Counted from the stretch's first letter, positions 44,644 to 54,119 are shown. The stretch is 64,000 bases of DNA from Winogradskyella pelagia (GCF_017581965.1 NZ_JAGEVF010000004.1:248001-312000), one strand, 5' to 3'. The notes: a model not told the origin generated them from the sequence alone. Translations and numbers: made by a program.

Positions 44644-45282
44644 ATGGCAGAATTCAGCAGAGCACATATCAACAAAATGCATCACTTGTATCGCATTAAT
44701 TTAATTAATAGCTGTACAGGTTATAAATCTGCCAACCTAATTGCAACAAAGGATAATAAAGGCAATAGCAACGTTGCAGTTTTCAGTTCAGTAACACATA
44801 TTGGCTCCAATCCTGCCCTACTCGGTTTTTTCTTAAGACCAACAACAGTCCTTAGAAATACTTACGAAAATATAAGGGATACAGGACATTATACTATTAA
44901 TCATATTTTCAGCGATATACTGGAAGACGCACATCATACCTCGGCTAAATACGACAAGGATATTTCTGAGTTTGATATGACTGCACTGTCTGAAGAATAT
45001 AAAGATGAATTTTCAGCACCTTTCGTCAAAGGATCTCCAATACAAATGGCGATGTCTTACGTTGAGGAATATCCTATAAAAGTTAATAATACCATTTTGG
45101 TTATTGGACAAATTGAAAATCTCTACGTCCCAGATGACCTTATCGAAAAAGATGGTTTTATTAATTTATCCAAAGCCCAAATAGCCACTATTAACGGACT
45201 TGATGGCTATGCCGTACCTGAATTAAAAACACGATTACATTACCAACGGCCAAAGCCTCATGCAGAAACAACCGATGGCTAA
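44644..45282 (+). CDS. Flavin-reductase-like (FMN-binding split barrel) protein
   Basis: 212 aa. Begins with a split-barrel flavin-binding domain: LINSCTGYKSANLIATKD, NVAVFSSVTHIGSNPALLGF and the NTYENIRDTGHYTINHI segment common to flavin-reductase-like DUF proteins. In this setting it may reduce FAD/FMN for the photolyase group, which is inference. Stop overlaps the next start by one base. Confidence 0.85.
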   Translation: MAEFSRAHINKMHHLYRINLINSCTGYKSANLIATKDNKGNSNVAVFSSVTHIGSNPALLGFFLRPTTVLRNTYENIRDTGHYTINHIFSDILEDAHHTSAKYDKDISEFDMTALSEEYKDEFSAPFVKGSPIQMAMSYVEEYPIKVNNTILVIGQIENLYVPDDLIEKDGFINLSKAQIATINGLDGYAVPELKTRLHYQRPKPHAETTDG

Positions 45283-46703
45283 TGAAACTTCTCATAACAG
45301 GAACCACAGGCTACATCGCCAAACGCTTGGCACTTCAGTTACTTGAAGACGACCATGAATTAGTGTGTTGCGTTCGCGATATGAATCGCATCCCAGACGA
45401 AATTGAAGAACATCCCAAATGTTCTTTCATTAAAATAGATTTCCTCAATCCAGAACCCAATAAGATACCTCAAGACATTGATGCCGCTTATTATTTAATA
45501 CATTCCATGTCTACAGGCTCAGAGGATTTTGAAGATTTAGAACGCCAATGCGCTCTAAACTTTAAAAACTTAGTTGAAACAACTAACTGTAAACAGGTAA
45601 TTTATCTTAGTGGGATTGTTAATGACAACTCTTTATCTAAACATTTAAAATCCAGGTTACAAGTAGAACAAACCTTAAAATCGAAGGTTTATGGGTTAAC
45701 AACATTTAGAGCTGGTATCATAGTGGGTAGCGGAAGCGCTTCGTTTGAAATCATAAGAGATATTGTAGAAAAATTACCTTTTATGGTCACTCCAAAATGG
45801 CTCAACACCAAAACTCAACCTATTGGCATTCGCGATGTTCTAGCCTATTTGGCAGGCGCCCTAGGACAAAAACCACTTTACGATAGGTCGTATGATATTT
45901 TTGGTCCAGAAATATTAACCTATAAAGAATTATTATTACAATTTGCAGAAGTCCGTGGTTTAAAACGGTATATCTATACCCTACCAGTTCTTACCCCTAA
46001 GTTATCGAGTTACTGGCTCTATTTTGTGACCTCTACCTCATTTCAATTGGCTCAGGCCTTGGTAGATAGTATGAAGGTAGAAGTTATCGGTAGAGCAAGT
46101 GATATCAATGAGTACATCAATGTCCAACCTATGACCTATAAAACAGCTGTAGAATTGGCTTTTCAGAGAATTCAACAAAATTCAGTGATTTCCAGCTGGA
46201 AAGATGCCGTAAGCAGCGGTGTTTTTAAGGACCAGCTATCTAAGCATATAGAACTACCGCAATTTGGATGTTTTAAAGATGTGCGGTCCAGAGAGATAAT
46301 TGACGAAAATTTTACTATAGATCGTATTTGGTCCATTGGCGGCAGAAACGGCTGGTATAGTTTTAACGGCCTTTGGCGTTTACGCGGTTATGTAGATAAA
46401 CTATTTGGTGGCGTTGGGCTGCGTCGCGGACGCACGCACGATACCTATTTAGAACCTGGAGACCCATTAGATTTTTGGAGGGTTCTTTTTGCAGATAAAG
46501 AAGAGAAACGCTTACTGTTATTTGCAGAAATGAAACTTCCTGGAGAAGCTTGGTTAGAATTTAAGATTGTAAAAAACAAATTGTTTCAGCGTGCTGTATT
46601 TAGACCAAAAGGCGTTTGGGGACGATTGTACTGGTACATGGTGTTACCATTCCATGCTTTTGTATTTAAAGGGATGCTGAATGCCCTGATTGAACCAAAA
46701 TGA
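45282..46703 (+). CDS. NAD(P)-binding SDR protein with C-terminal DUF2867
   Basis: 473 aa. An N-terminal atypical extended SDR with [12 protein letters not shown] (nucleotide loop, residues 7-18) and [10 protein letters not shown] is followed by a C-terminal DUF2867/SRPBCC-like domain (about 325-473: [24 protein letters not shown]). This two-domain form is often found near photolyase genes. The substrate is unknown. Overlaps the DUF2256 gene by 4 bp (ATGA). Confidence 0.88.
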   Translation: MKLLITGTTGYIAKRLALQLLEDDHELVCCVRDMNRIPDEIEEHPKCSFIKIDFLNPEPNKIPQDIDAAYYLIHSMSTGSEDFEDLERQCALNFKNLVETTNCKQVIYLSGIVNDNSLSKHLKSRLQVEQTLKSKVYGLTTFRAGIIVGSGSASFEIIRDIVEKLPFMVTPKWLNTKTQPIGIRDVLAYLAGALGQKPLYDRSYDIFGPEILTYKELLLQFAEVRGLKRYIYTLPVLTPKLSSYWLYFVTSTSFQLAQALVDSMKVEVIGRASDINEYINVQPMTYKTAVELAFQRIQQNSVISSWKDAVSSGVFKDQLSKHIELPQFGCFKDVRSREIIDENFTIDRIWSIGGRNGWYSFNGLWRLRGYVDKLFGGVGLRRGRTHDTYLEPGDPLDFWRVLFADKEEKRLLLFAEMKLPGEAWLEFKIVKNKLFQRAVFRPKGVWGRLYWYMVLPFHAFVFKGMLNALIEPK

Positions 46704-46849
46704 AAGGTATAAAAAAACAAAATTTACCCACTAAAGTTTGTCCTATTTGCGAAAGACCCTTTACCTGGCGCAAAAAATGGGCAAAAGATTGGGATAATGT
46801 AAAATATTGTAGTGAACGATGCAAAAGACAAAAGAAAACAACCACTTAG
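46700..46849 (+). CDS. DUF2256 mini zinc-ribbon protein
   Basis: 49 aa. Four Cys as C-P-I-C and C-S-E-R-C (residues 14, 17, 37, 41), with W-R-K-K-W and basic ends, are the DUF2256 signature. It probably binds zinc. DUF2256 is a common companion of cryptochrome/photolyase genes; its role is unknown. The ATG overlaps the preceding stop as ATGA, and its 3' end overlaps the cry-DASH start by 31 bp in another frame. Confidence 0.9.
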   Translation: MKGIKKQNLPTKVCPICERPFTWRKKWAKDWDNVKYCSERCKRQKKTTT

Positions 46850-48129
46850 TGTGGTTTAGAAATGATTTACGGACAAATGATAATGAAGTGCTTTTTGAAG
46901 CTTCTAAACAAGCTGACAAAGTCATCGGTGTGTATTGTTTAGACCCTAAACACTTTGAAACCACCACCTATGGCTTTAAAAAAACAGATAAATACAGAGC
47001 CCAGTTTTTATTAGAAACACTAGCCGATTTAAAGTTTGAGCTAGAGCAGCTCAATATCGATCTTCTGATATATCATGAGCATCCAGAAACCATCATTCCA
47101 GAGGTCTGTAAAACATACAACATTACAGATATTTTTATACAGAAAGAATGGACTCCAGAAGAAATTGATACCGAAGCTTCTGTGAAAAATACCGTATCAT
47201 CAAACATAAAATGGCATTCTTACTATAATCAATTCCTGTTTCATCCAGCAGACATTAATTTTGAAATCTCCAAAACACCTCAAGTATTTACGGTATTTCG
47301 AAAAAAATTAGAGAAATACGTAGGCATCCGAGATGAAGTGTTTGTGAATCAACAACCTCTTGAAAATAGAGTCAGTCATAACACCGAAATTCCTAGCTTA
47401 CAAGATTTGGGTTTTGAATCATTTAAAAAACACCCAAAAACGGCCTTTCCTTTTAAAGGTGGAGAAAACGAAGCTTTAAATCGGCTTGATGATTATTTCT
47501 TTAACACCAAAAAGTTAGGGTTCTACAAGAAAACTAGAAATGGTTTAGTTGGTGTAGATTATAGCTCAAAATTTTCGCCTTGGTTAGCTAATGGTAGCCT
47601 ATCGGCAAGAACTATCTACTGGAAAGTTAAGGAATTTGAAAAGGAATATTTCAAAAACCAATCGACCTACTGGTTGGTATTTGAGCTCATATGGCGCGAC
47701 TATTTTAAGTATATATCCTTGAAGCACGGTAACCAAATATTTAAGCTAGAAGGCATTCTGAATAAAGCTTACGACTGGTCAAAAAACCAAGGTTTAATTA
47801 ACAAATGGATTAATGGTGAAACGCATTCCGACTTTGTCAACGCCAATATGATTGAATTAAAACAAACGGGTTGGATGAGTAATCGTGGCCGCCAAAATGT
47901 CGCATCTTATTTCGCTAAAGAATTGAAGCTAGATTGGCGTATTGGTGCAGCTTACTTCGAATCTCAATTACTAGATTATGATGTCCATAGTAATTATGGT
48001 AATTGGATGTACGTAGCAGGTGTAGGTAACGATCCAAGAGACCGTAAATTTAATGTGGCCATGCAGGAAGAGCGTTATGATAGTAATGGTCAGTTTAGAA
48101 AGCTGTGGCTACAACCTAGTTTATTTTAA
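46819..48129 (+). CDS. DASH-family cryptochrome/photolyase
   Basis: 436 aa. N-terminal alpha/beta photolyase domain ([15 protein letters not shown]) with a C-terminal FAD-binding helical domain: [71 protein letters not shown]. These are DASH signatures. DASH proteins carry FAD and often methenyltetrahydrofolate, and repair CPDs mainly in single-stranded DNA. Overlaps DUF2256 by 31 bp and shares one base with the next gene. Confidence 0.95.
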   Translation: MQKTKENNHLVWFRNDLRTNDNEVLFEASKQADKVIGVYCLDPKHFETTTYGFKKTDKYRAQFLLETLADLKFELEQLNIDLLIYHEHPETIIPEVCKTYNITDIFIQKEWTPEEIDTEASVKNTVSSNIKWHSYYNQFLFHPADINFEISKTPQVFTVFRKKLEKYVGIRDEVFVNQQPLENRVSHNTEIPSLQDLGFESFKKHPKTAFPFKGGENEALNRLDDYFFNTKKLGFYKKTRNGLVGVDYSSKFSPWLANGSLSARTIYWKVKEFEKEYFKNQSTYWLVFELIWRDYFKYISLKHGNQIFKLEGILNKAYDWSKNQGLINKWINGETHSDFVNANMIELKQTGWMSNRGRQNVASYFAKELKLDWRIGAAYFESQLLDYDVHSNYGNWMYVAGVGNDPRDRKFNVAMQEERYDSNGQFRKLWLQPSLF

Positions 48130-49616
48130 TGATGAGCAAAACAGACATACATATTATTTTTCCACACCAACTCTTTAGAAGTACTAAAGTTTTAGAACAG
48201 GTGGAGCACATATATCTTATTGAGGAATTTTTATTCTTTAAGCACTATAAATTTCATAAGCAAAAGATTGCCTTTCACAGAGCCAGCATGAAGGCTTACC
48301 AGGCGTATCTCGAGTCCAAAGGTAAAACCGTTACATATATTGAGGCGATTGATAAATTAGCAGATGTAAGAGAATTACTTCCTCAATTAGCAACAGACGC
48401 AATTGAAACCCTTCATATCATTGATCCGACGGATAACTGGCTAGAAAAACATATTAGGCAATCATGTGATGGTTTACAAATTGAATGGTACGAGAATCCT
48501 TTATTTATTAATTCTAAAAAAGAGTTGAGTTCTTTCTTTAAACCCAATAAAAAGAAATTTTTTCAAACATCTTTCTATAAAAAGGAACGAAAAAACAGAG
48601 ATATTTTAATGATTTCTGGCGAACCAGAAGGGGGGAAATTGACCTACGACTCCGATAACAGAAAAAAATACCCTAAAGGTAAAACACCACCTACGATTCA
48701 TTTTCCAGACAAGTCGACGTATCACCAAGAAGCTCAAGACTATGTGTTGCACAATTTCGGCGACCACTATGGTGAACTAAACGATTTTGTCGTCTATCCT
48801 ATTGATTTTAAATCGGCAGACTCCTGGCTAGAGCAATTCTTTAATCAGCGGTTTCACGAATTTGGTCCGTATGAAGATGCTATTGTTAAAGAAGAACATT
48901 TTCTAAATCACAGCCTACTATCGCCTTTAATTAATGTGGGATTATTAAACCCTGCTGATGTTATTGAAAAAGCTATCACCTATGCTAAAAACAATGACGT
49001 CCCTTTAAATTCAACCGAAGGATTTGTTCGTCAAATTTTGGGATGGCGTGAGTTTATTAGAGGTGTTTACGAGGTAAAAGGATGTGAAGAACGTACTAGA
49101 AACTTCTGGAATTTTAAGCGTAAAATCCCAATCGCCTTTTACGATGGCTCCACAGGCATACAGCCAGTTGATGACGTCATTAAAAAAGTATTGAAAACCG
49201 GTTACGCACACCACATTGAACGCCTAATGATTCTAGGCAATTTTATGGTCTTATGTGAATTTGACCCAGACGATGTATACCAATGGTTTATGGAATTATT
49301 TATAGATGCCTATGATTGGGTCATGGTACCTAATGTATATGGCATGAGCTTATTTGCCGATGGCGGATTAATGTCTACCAAGCCTTACATCAGTAGCAGT
49401 AATTACGTAAAAAAAATGAGCAATTATGGTAAAGGTGATTGGGAAGCTACTTGGGATGGCTTGTTTTGGACCTTTATGGACAAACACCGCGACTTCTTCT
49501 CTGGCAATCCACGTTTAGGTATGCTTTTGGGCAGTTTAAACCGAATGAACCAAGAGACTAAAGAACAACATTTTACTAATGCAGAAAAATTTTTCAACGC
49601 CCTAGATAATGCCTGA
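48129..49616 (+). CDS. PhrB/FeS-BCP-type (6-4) photolyase family protein lacking the iron-sulfur cysteines
   Basis: 495 aa, prokaryotic (6-4) photolyase-related family: IHIIFPHQLF start, STEGFVRQILGWREFIRG, HHIERLMILGNFMVL, YDWVMVPNVYGMSLFADGG. In iron-sulfur members, the MSDYC-x2-C-x12-C segment after the ADGG/KPY motif holds three cluster ligands. Here it reads MSNYGKGDWEATWDGLFW, with no Cys. The protein therefore should lack the [4Fe-4S] cluster or use another arrangement. FAD is still expected. Overlaps the next gene by 8 bp. Confidence 0.9.
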   Translation: MMSKTDIHIIFPHQLFRSTKVLEQVEHIYLIEEFLFFKHYKFHKQKIAFHRASMKAYQAYLESKGKTVTYIEAIDKLADVRELLPQLATDAIETLHIIDPTDNWLEKHIRQSCDGLQIEWYENPLFINSKKELSSFFKPNKKKFFQTSFYKKERKNRDILMISGEPEGGKLTYDSDNRKKYPKGKTPPTIHFPDKSTYHQEAQDYVLHNFGDHYGELNDFVVYPIDFKSADSWLEQFFNQRFHEFGPYEDAIVKEEHFLNHSLLSPLINVGLLNPADVIEKAITYAKNNDVPLNSTEGFVRQILGWREFIRGVYEVKGCEERTRNFWNFKRKIPIAFYDGSTGIQPVDDVIKKVLKTGYAHHIERLMILGNFMVLCEFDPDDVYQWFMELFIDAYDWVMVPNVYGMSLFADGGLMSTKPYISSSNYVKKMSNYGKGDWEATWDGLFWTFMDKHRDFFSGNPRLGMLLGSLNRMNQETKEQHFTNAEKFFNALDNA

Positions 49617-51099
49617 TAGAACCTCAATTAATGTGGTATGGCTTAAAAGAGACCTTAGGTTAGAAGATAATGAAGCCATATACAACGCCCTAAAAACTGA
49701 CCGTAAAACAATATTGCTCTATGTATTTGAGCCATTGCTGTTAAACGATGAGCATTACAGTGAACGCCATTTTAATTTTATCAGAGAATCCCTTCGGGAT
49801 ATGAATAAAAGACTTGCGGATTTTGATACTAAGGTATTATCGGTGACCAATGACTTAGCCACAGCTTTAAATCAAATTCAGGATTTTTATAGAATCCACA
49901 CTGTATTTTCTCATGTAGAAACAGGCCTTTTGATCACCTATAATAGAGATAAAGAATTTAAACGGTATTGCCGAAATAACTTTATTCAATGGGTGGAAAA
50001 CAAAAACAATGGCGTTGAGCGCGGCTTAGTAAATAGAGATAATTGGTTCGAAAATTGGGAGGATTACATGAGCCAAGACCTAATATCTTTTAAAGCAGAA
50101 CCAGAGCAATTCTTAAATTTAGAAGCTATTGCAGACTTAGAGACTGTACTAACACAAACAGATTTAAGCACACCAACGGACACACCGTTTCAAAAAGGCG
50201 GCAGTACTAAGGGCTGGAAATATGCCAATTCATTTTTTGAAAACCGGCATACAGATTATATGTTCAATATTTCTAAGCCCGAAGCGTCAAGAACCAGCTG
50301 CAGTCGATTATCGCCCTACATTTCTTGGGGGAATCTATCCATACGCCAAGTATTTCAAAAAGGACAGGAGGTTAAACAGCAAAGTAAAGACCGTAGGCAT
50401 ATTAGTGCATTCTTATCTCGATTGCGTTGGCAGGCTCATTTCATTCAAAAATTTGAAATGGAACATACTATGGAACAAGCCAGTGTAAATAAAGGCTATC
50501 ACAAGCTCAAAAAGAGCATTTCTGAAAGTTACCAAAAAGCGTGGCAAGAAGGCCAAACCGGATTTCCTCTAGTAGATGCAAGTATGCGCTGTTTACTAGA
50601 AACTGGTTATGTTAACTTTAGGATGCGTGCTATGCTAGTGTCATTTTTCACACATATTTTGTGGCAACCCTGGCAAGCTGCTTCTGCCCATTTATCACAA
50701 CAGTTTTTAGATTTTGAACCAGGCATCCATTTTCCCCAACTACAAATGCAGGCGGGAGAAACAGGTATTAATAATTTAAGAATTTACAATCCTACAACCA
50801 ATAGCTTAAAGCACGATCCTGATGCTGTTTTTATTAGAAAATGGGTTCCAGAATTGGCCAAACTCGACACGCCATTTGTACACGAACCATATCTAATGAC
50901 AGAACTAGAACAAGGCCTCTACAACTTTAAATTAGGTGAAGATTATCCAGAACCTATTGTAGACATCAAAGAAAATAGGAAACGTGCCAGCGATATCCTA
51001 TGGAACATGAAAGATGACCCAGATGTCAGAAATGAAAGTATTCGTATCTTAAAACGACATACCCTTAGAGATAGAAATCGAATGCTTAAATCCGATTGA
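49609..51099 (+). CDS. Divergent cryptochrome/photolyase family FAD-binding protein
   Basis: 496 aa. Photolyase N-domain (VVWLKRDLRLEDNEAIYNAL) and FAD domain (TGFPLVDASMRCLLETGYVN; FRMRAMLVSFFTHILW; LRIYNPTT). The stretch that in the canonical photolyase at 55360 reads N-x-x-NWQWVAG is HFPQLQMQAG here: the flavin-proximal Asn and two Trp are replaced. It is a distinct class; repair activity cannot be presumed. It is the last gene of photolyase unit I, just before the second regulatory repeat. Confidence 0.85.
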   Translation: MPDRTSINVVWLKRDLRLEDNEAIYNALKTDRKTILLYVFEPLLLNDEHYSERHFNFIRESLRDMNKRLADFDTKVLSVTNDLATALNQIQDFYRIHTVFSHVETGLLITYNRDKEFKRYCRNNFIQWVENKNNGVERGLVNRDNWFENWEDYMSQDLISFKAEPEQFLNLEAIADLETVLTQTDLSTPTDTPFQKGGSTKGWKYANSFFENRHTDYMFNISKPEASRTSCSRLSPYISWGNLSIRQVFQKGQEVKQQSKDRRHISAFLSRLRWQAHFIQKFEMEHTMEQASVNKGYHKLKKSISESYQKAWQEGQTGFPLVDASMRCLLETGYVNFRMRAMLVSFFTHILWQPWQAASAHLSQQFLDFEPGIHFPQLQMQAGETGINNLRIYNPTTNSLKHDPDAVFIRKWVPELAKLDTPFVHEPYLMTELEQGLYNFKLGEDYPEPIVDIKENRKRASDILWNMKDDPDVRNESIRILKRHTLRDRNRMLKSD

Positions 51100-51151
51100 T
51101 TTTAAGAGTAGTTGCACTCTTTTTCCTACAATCATAATTCTCTGTTAATTT

Positions 51152-51183
51152 TTGTTCAACTTTTAATTGAAAAGGTTAAACAA
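51152..51183. promoter_or_regulatory. Shared light-regulon inverted repeat, copy 4 (photolyase unit II)
   Basis: Half-sites TTGTTCAA (51152-51159) and TTAAACAA (51176-51183), 16-bp spacer. One base differs from the other left half-sites. A -7-like TATATTTA (51187-51194) follows at 4 bp, and the gene starts at 51202. It splits the cluster into two promoters under the same apparent control. Confidence 0.75.
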
Positions 51184-51201
51184 TTGTATATTTACATAGT
51201 A

Positions 51202-51633
51202 ATGATACTGAATACAACATATCACAATAAAGAACATAAACAAATCATAGAAGATTTGATAGGCGCTCCTTTTTCTTTGGTACAGAAATTGAAGATGAAT
51301 GGTGTAGGCTCTAAACGTATGATTGTAGACGAAGTAAGTCCGAATATGCAATCAATGATGAATGTTGTATCTGATATCAATTACGCGAATATAGAATTAC
51401 GCCCAAAAGGTATTATGATAATGGTAACGAAAGGGCACAAAAATTTTACATGGATTATTCCTTACTACCAGCTTGTTATTTACAAGGTCAATGGTTCGAG
51501 TATCCATGCGCAAGGAAGATACATTCACTTTAAGGATAATAAGACGTTTAAAGAGAATAAAAAGTTCTTCGATAAAATGCTAAATGAGAAAGTGAAGTAC
51601 GATATGCACTATGCAATGCCTGGTCAACTATGA
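51202..51633 (+). CDS. Hypothetical protein heading photolyase unit II
   Basis: 143 aa, beta-rich with Lys/Met, no signal peptide and no recognised motif (NTTYHNKEHKQIIEDLIGAP; IIPYYQLVIYKVNG). The start is the ATG at 51202; the longer reading from 51112 would run through the regulatory repeat. Stop overlaps the TIGR03643 start as ATGA, so a functional tie with that protein is likely. Confidence 0.72.
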   Translation: MILNTTYHNKEHKQIIEDLIGAPFSLVQKLKMNGVGSKRMIVDEVSPNMQSMMNVVSDINYANIELRPKGIMIMVTKGHKNFTWIIPYYQLVIYKVNGSSIHAQGRYIHFKDNKTFKENKKFFDKMLNEKVKYDMHYAMPGQL

Positions 51634-51902
51634 ATTTGAGTATTGAAGAGAAAGACCGTATTATAGAAATGGCCTGGGAAGACCGTACGCCTTTTGATGC
51701 GATTACATTTCAATTTGGTTTAAAAGAGCAAGAGGTGATTGAACTGATGCGACGAGAAATGAAACCGAGCAGTTTCAGAATGTGGAGACAGCGTGTACAA
51801 GGAAGAGCAACTAAACATAGTAAAAAACGAAATTTTGACGAAGGCAGATTTAAATGCTCAAGACAAAAATCAATTTCAAATAACTCTATATCAAAACGAT
51901 AA
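51630..51902 (+). CDS. TIGR03643/DUF2805 family protein
   Basis: 90 aa. The conserved core is IIEMAWEDRTPFDAITFQFG, then ELMRREMKPSSFRMWRQRVQGR and the basic tail TKHSKK; it has an HTH-like pattern. The family often neighbours photolyase and DUF2256 genes; its function is unknown. It overlaps the upstream gene by 4 bp. Confidence 0.9.
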   Translation: MNLSIEEKDRIIEMAWEDRTPFDAITFQFGLKEQEVIELMRREMKPSSFRMWRQRVQGRATKHSKKRNFDEGRFKCSRQKSISNNSISKR

Positions 51903-51957
51903 ACCGTGCTTTGATTTAAGCTTGGAGTACTTAAAGACAGCACATAAAAAAGATTCT

Positions 51958-52650
51958 ATGAAAACTGAAACACTTACAAAAAAGAATGGTCACAAACTAA
52001 ATGGATTCTCCATTGACGACATTGGTGATGACCACTTATTCACAAGCTTAGACACACCAATGAAAGCTAATGCTTTTGATATGTCTAATGAAGAAAAGAA
52101 AGAGCGTATCTCCATATTATTTAGAGAAATCATGGACGTTTTAGGTCTCGATTTAACTGATGATTCCCTTCAAGGAACCCCAGACCGGGTTGCCAAAATG
52201 TACATTGAAGAAATTTTCTCAGGACTAGATCCTAGAAACAAACCAAAAGTGGCTTTGTTTGACAATAAGTATCAATATAATCAGATGCTTGTAGAGAAAG
52301 ACATAACGTTCTATTCAAATTGCGAACATCACTTTGTACCTATTATCGGAAAGGCGCACGTTGCCTATATATCATCTGGTAAGGTTATTGGATTGTCTAA
52401 ATTGAATAGAATTGTTCAATACTATGCAAAACGACCACAAGTACAAGAACGACTAACACAGCAAATAGCGCATGAGCTAAAAACAGTATTAGGAACTGAG
52501 GATATTGCCGTTATCATTGATGCCAAGCATTTATGTGTGTCTTCGAGAGGCGTTAAAGATGATACTTCTGCAACGGTTACAACTTACTATGGTGGAGCTT
52601 TTAATACACCTGAAAAAATAAATGAATTGCAAAACTATATAAAGAATTAA
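51958..52650 (+). CDS. folE: GTP cyclohydrolase I
   Basis: 230 aa. Converts GTP to 7,8-dihydroneopterin triphosphate. The catalytic domain (about 55-225) carries the zinc residues in SNCEHHFVPI and the later CVSSRGV; GLSKLNRIVQYYAKRPQVQE is intact. Within this cluster it probably supplies folate for the MTHF antenna of photolyases, which is inference. Start ATG 51958; an alternative start at 51793 would overlap TIGR03643 by 110 bp and adds a non-family leader. Confidence 0.95.
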   Translation: MKTETLTKKNGHKLNGFSIDDIGDDHLFTSLDTPMKANAFDMSNEEKKERISILFREIMDVLGLDLTDDSLQGTPDRVAKMYIEEIFSGLDPRNKPKVALFDNKYQYNQMLVEKDITFYSNCEHHFVPIIGKAHVAYISSGKVIGLSKLNRIVQYYAKRPQVQERLTQQIAHELKTVLGTEDIAVIIDAKHLCVSSRGVKDDTSATVTTYYGGAFNTPEKINELQNYIKN

Positions 52651-52653
52651 GTT

Positions 52654-52881
52654 ATGGATATTATAGAAAAAGCAGTTGAATTTGAAAACAGGAAATTTAA
52701 ATTCAAAACAACAAGTGACAGAATCTTGGCGGCAAGAGAAGCTAAGGATTTAATTTTAGGCGTAAACGAAGTTTACAAGCAGAAAAAAGACGCTAAACTT
52801 ATGGAATTAATGAAGCGACTAACTGTTATAAAACAAAAAATTGAAAAACGTTTAAAGGGAAGACCTTTAACGGCAGCATAA
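52654..52881 (+). CDS. Small hypothetical helical protein
   Basis: 75 aa, Lys/Glu-rich, almost entirely helical (FENRKFKFKTTSDRILAARE; KLMELMKRLTVIKQKIEKRL). No Cys, no signal. It lies 3 bp after folE and 3 bp before the SDR gene, so it is certainly cotranscribed. No family recognised. Confidence 0.72.
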   Translation: MDIIEKAVEFENRKFKFKTTSDRILAAREAKDLILGVNEVYKQKKDAKLMELMKRLTVIKQKIEKRLKGRPLTAA

Positions 52882-52884
52882 TTT

Positions 52885-53568
52885 ATGAAAAACATAATCG
52901 TAATTGGGGGAAGCAAAGGTATTGGCAATGCCATAGTCTCATCTTTGCTTTCGTCGCATAAAGTAACAAATATTAGTAGAACTTCACCAGAGCAAGAGCA
53001 TGCTAATTTAACACATATCAGTTGCGATGTGGTTAATGATGAACTACCAGACATTGCAGAAGCTGATGGTTTAGTCTATTGCCCTGGCAGCATAAATTTA
53101 AAGCCTATTAATAGATTAAATATTGAGGATTTTAAGAATGATTTTGAAATTAATGTCCTTGGTGCTGTAAAAGCAGTACAAAAGTATTTGCCCCAACTAA
53201 AAAATGGCAATAAGCCTTCTGTAGTTTTATTTAGTACGGTAGCCTCTAAATTAGGCATGCCATTTCATGCAAGTGTAGCCGCGTCTAAATCTGCAGTTGA
53301 AGGATTAACCAAGTCATTAGGTGCCGAATTAGCACCAACAATACGTGTTAATGCCATTGCGCCCACTGTAACCGATACAGATTTGGCATCTAAACTATTG
53401 CGAAATGACCGTATGATTGAAAACATGAAAGAACGCCATCCTTTGAAAAAGTATTTACAACCAACCGAAGTAGCGGATATGGCTGAATTTTTGTTGTCGG
53501 ACAAAGCTGCGTCCTTATCAGGACAAGTATTTGAAATGGATTGTGGTATAGTAAGTTTTAAAATCTAG
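52885..53568 (+). CDS. SDR-family protein without the catalytic Tyr
   Basis: 227 aa, classical SDR Rossmann fold: GGSKGIG (residues 8-14), INVLGAVKA, LFSTVAS and C-terminal SGQVFEMDCG. The active-site YxxxK reads VAASK (HASVAASKSAVEGL), so Tyr is replaced by Val. Similar SDR proteins are seen next to photolyases in other bacteria. It could be a binding or regulatory protein, or use another residue. Confidence 0.88.
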   Translation: MKNIIVIGGSKGIGNAIVSSLLSSHKVTNISRTSPEQEHANLTHISCDVVNDELPDIAEADGLVYCPGSINLKPINRLNIEDFKNDFEINVLGAVKAVQKYLPQLKNGNKPSVVLFSTVASKLGMPFHASVAASKSAVEGLTKSLGAELAPTIRVNAIAPTVTDTDLASKLLRNDRMIENMKERHPLKKYLQPTEVADMAEFLLSDKAASLSGQVFEMDCGIVSFKI

Positions 53569-53573
53569 TTGAT

Positions 53574-54113
53574 ATGAATCCATTAAAAGCTTTTGTTGGT
53601 ACCTTAACGGCAACAGATAAAACTATTAAACAGAATGCGTCAGAATCTATATATACTATTGCTATTAATACTTTACAAGGTCATCCAATTGATTTATCGG
53701 AATTCAAAGGAAGAAAAATCCTATTTGTAAATGTAGCATCCAAGTGTGGTTTTACACCGCAGTATAAAGAATTACAAGAACTGTATAACACCTATAAGGA
53801 CCAGCTTGTTGTTATAGGTGTGCCTTGTAACCAATTCGGGAGTCAAGAACCTGGTACATCAAATGAAATACAAGAATTCTGTGACGTTAATTACGGTGTG
53901 TCTTTCTTAATTACCGAGAAAATTGATGTTAAGGGCAACAGCCAACATCCCTTGTATACTTGGCTTACAAAAAAAGCAATAAACGGTAAACAGAACTCAT
54001 CGGTTAAATGGAATTTTCAGAAATATCTTGTTGATGAAAATGGAGAGTTTTTAGATTACTTCTTCTCTATTACAAAACCTATGAATTCACGTATCACATC
54101 TTATTTGAAATAA
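53574..54113 (+). CDS. Glutathione peroxidase-family thiol peroxidase
   Basis: 179 aa, thioredoxin fold. The peroxidatic Cys lies in NVASKCGFTPQY, followed by FPCNQFGSQEPG-like (here VPCNQFGSQEPG) and WNFQKYLVDENG. The Sec of mammalian enzymes is Cys, as usual in bacteria. It detoxifies peroxides, probably with thioredoxin or bacillithiol-linked reductants. It lies 5 bp after the SDR gene. Confidence 0.94.
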   Translation: MNPLKAFVGTLTATDKTIKQNASESIYTIAINTLQGHPIDLSEFKGRKILFVNVASKCGFTPQYKELQELYNTYKDQLVVIGVPCNQFGSQEPGTSNEIQEFCDVNYGVSFLITEKIDVKGNSQHPLYTWLTKKAINGKQNSSVKWNFQKYLVDENGEFLDYFFSITKPMNSRITSYLK

Positions 54114-54119
54114 TATATT

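Noticed and set aside
51112-51201. Upstream extension of the 51202 gene
   Set aside because: It would translate the regulatory repeat and the -7-like box; the ATG at 51202 lies just after them.
51793-51957. Upstream in-frame extension of folE
   Set aside because: It overlaps the real TIGR03643 gene by 110 bp and adds residues outside the FolE fold; ATG at 51958 fits better.
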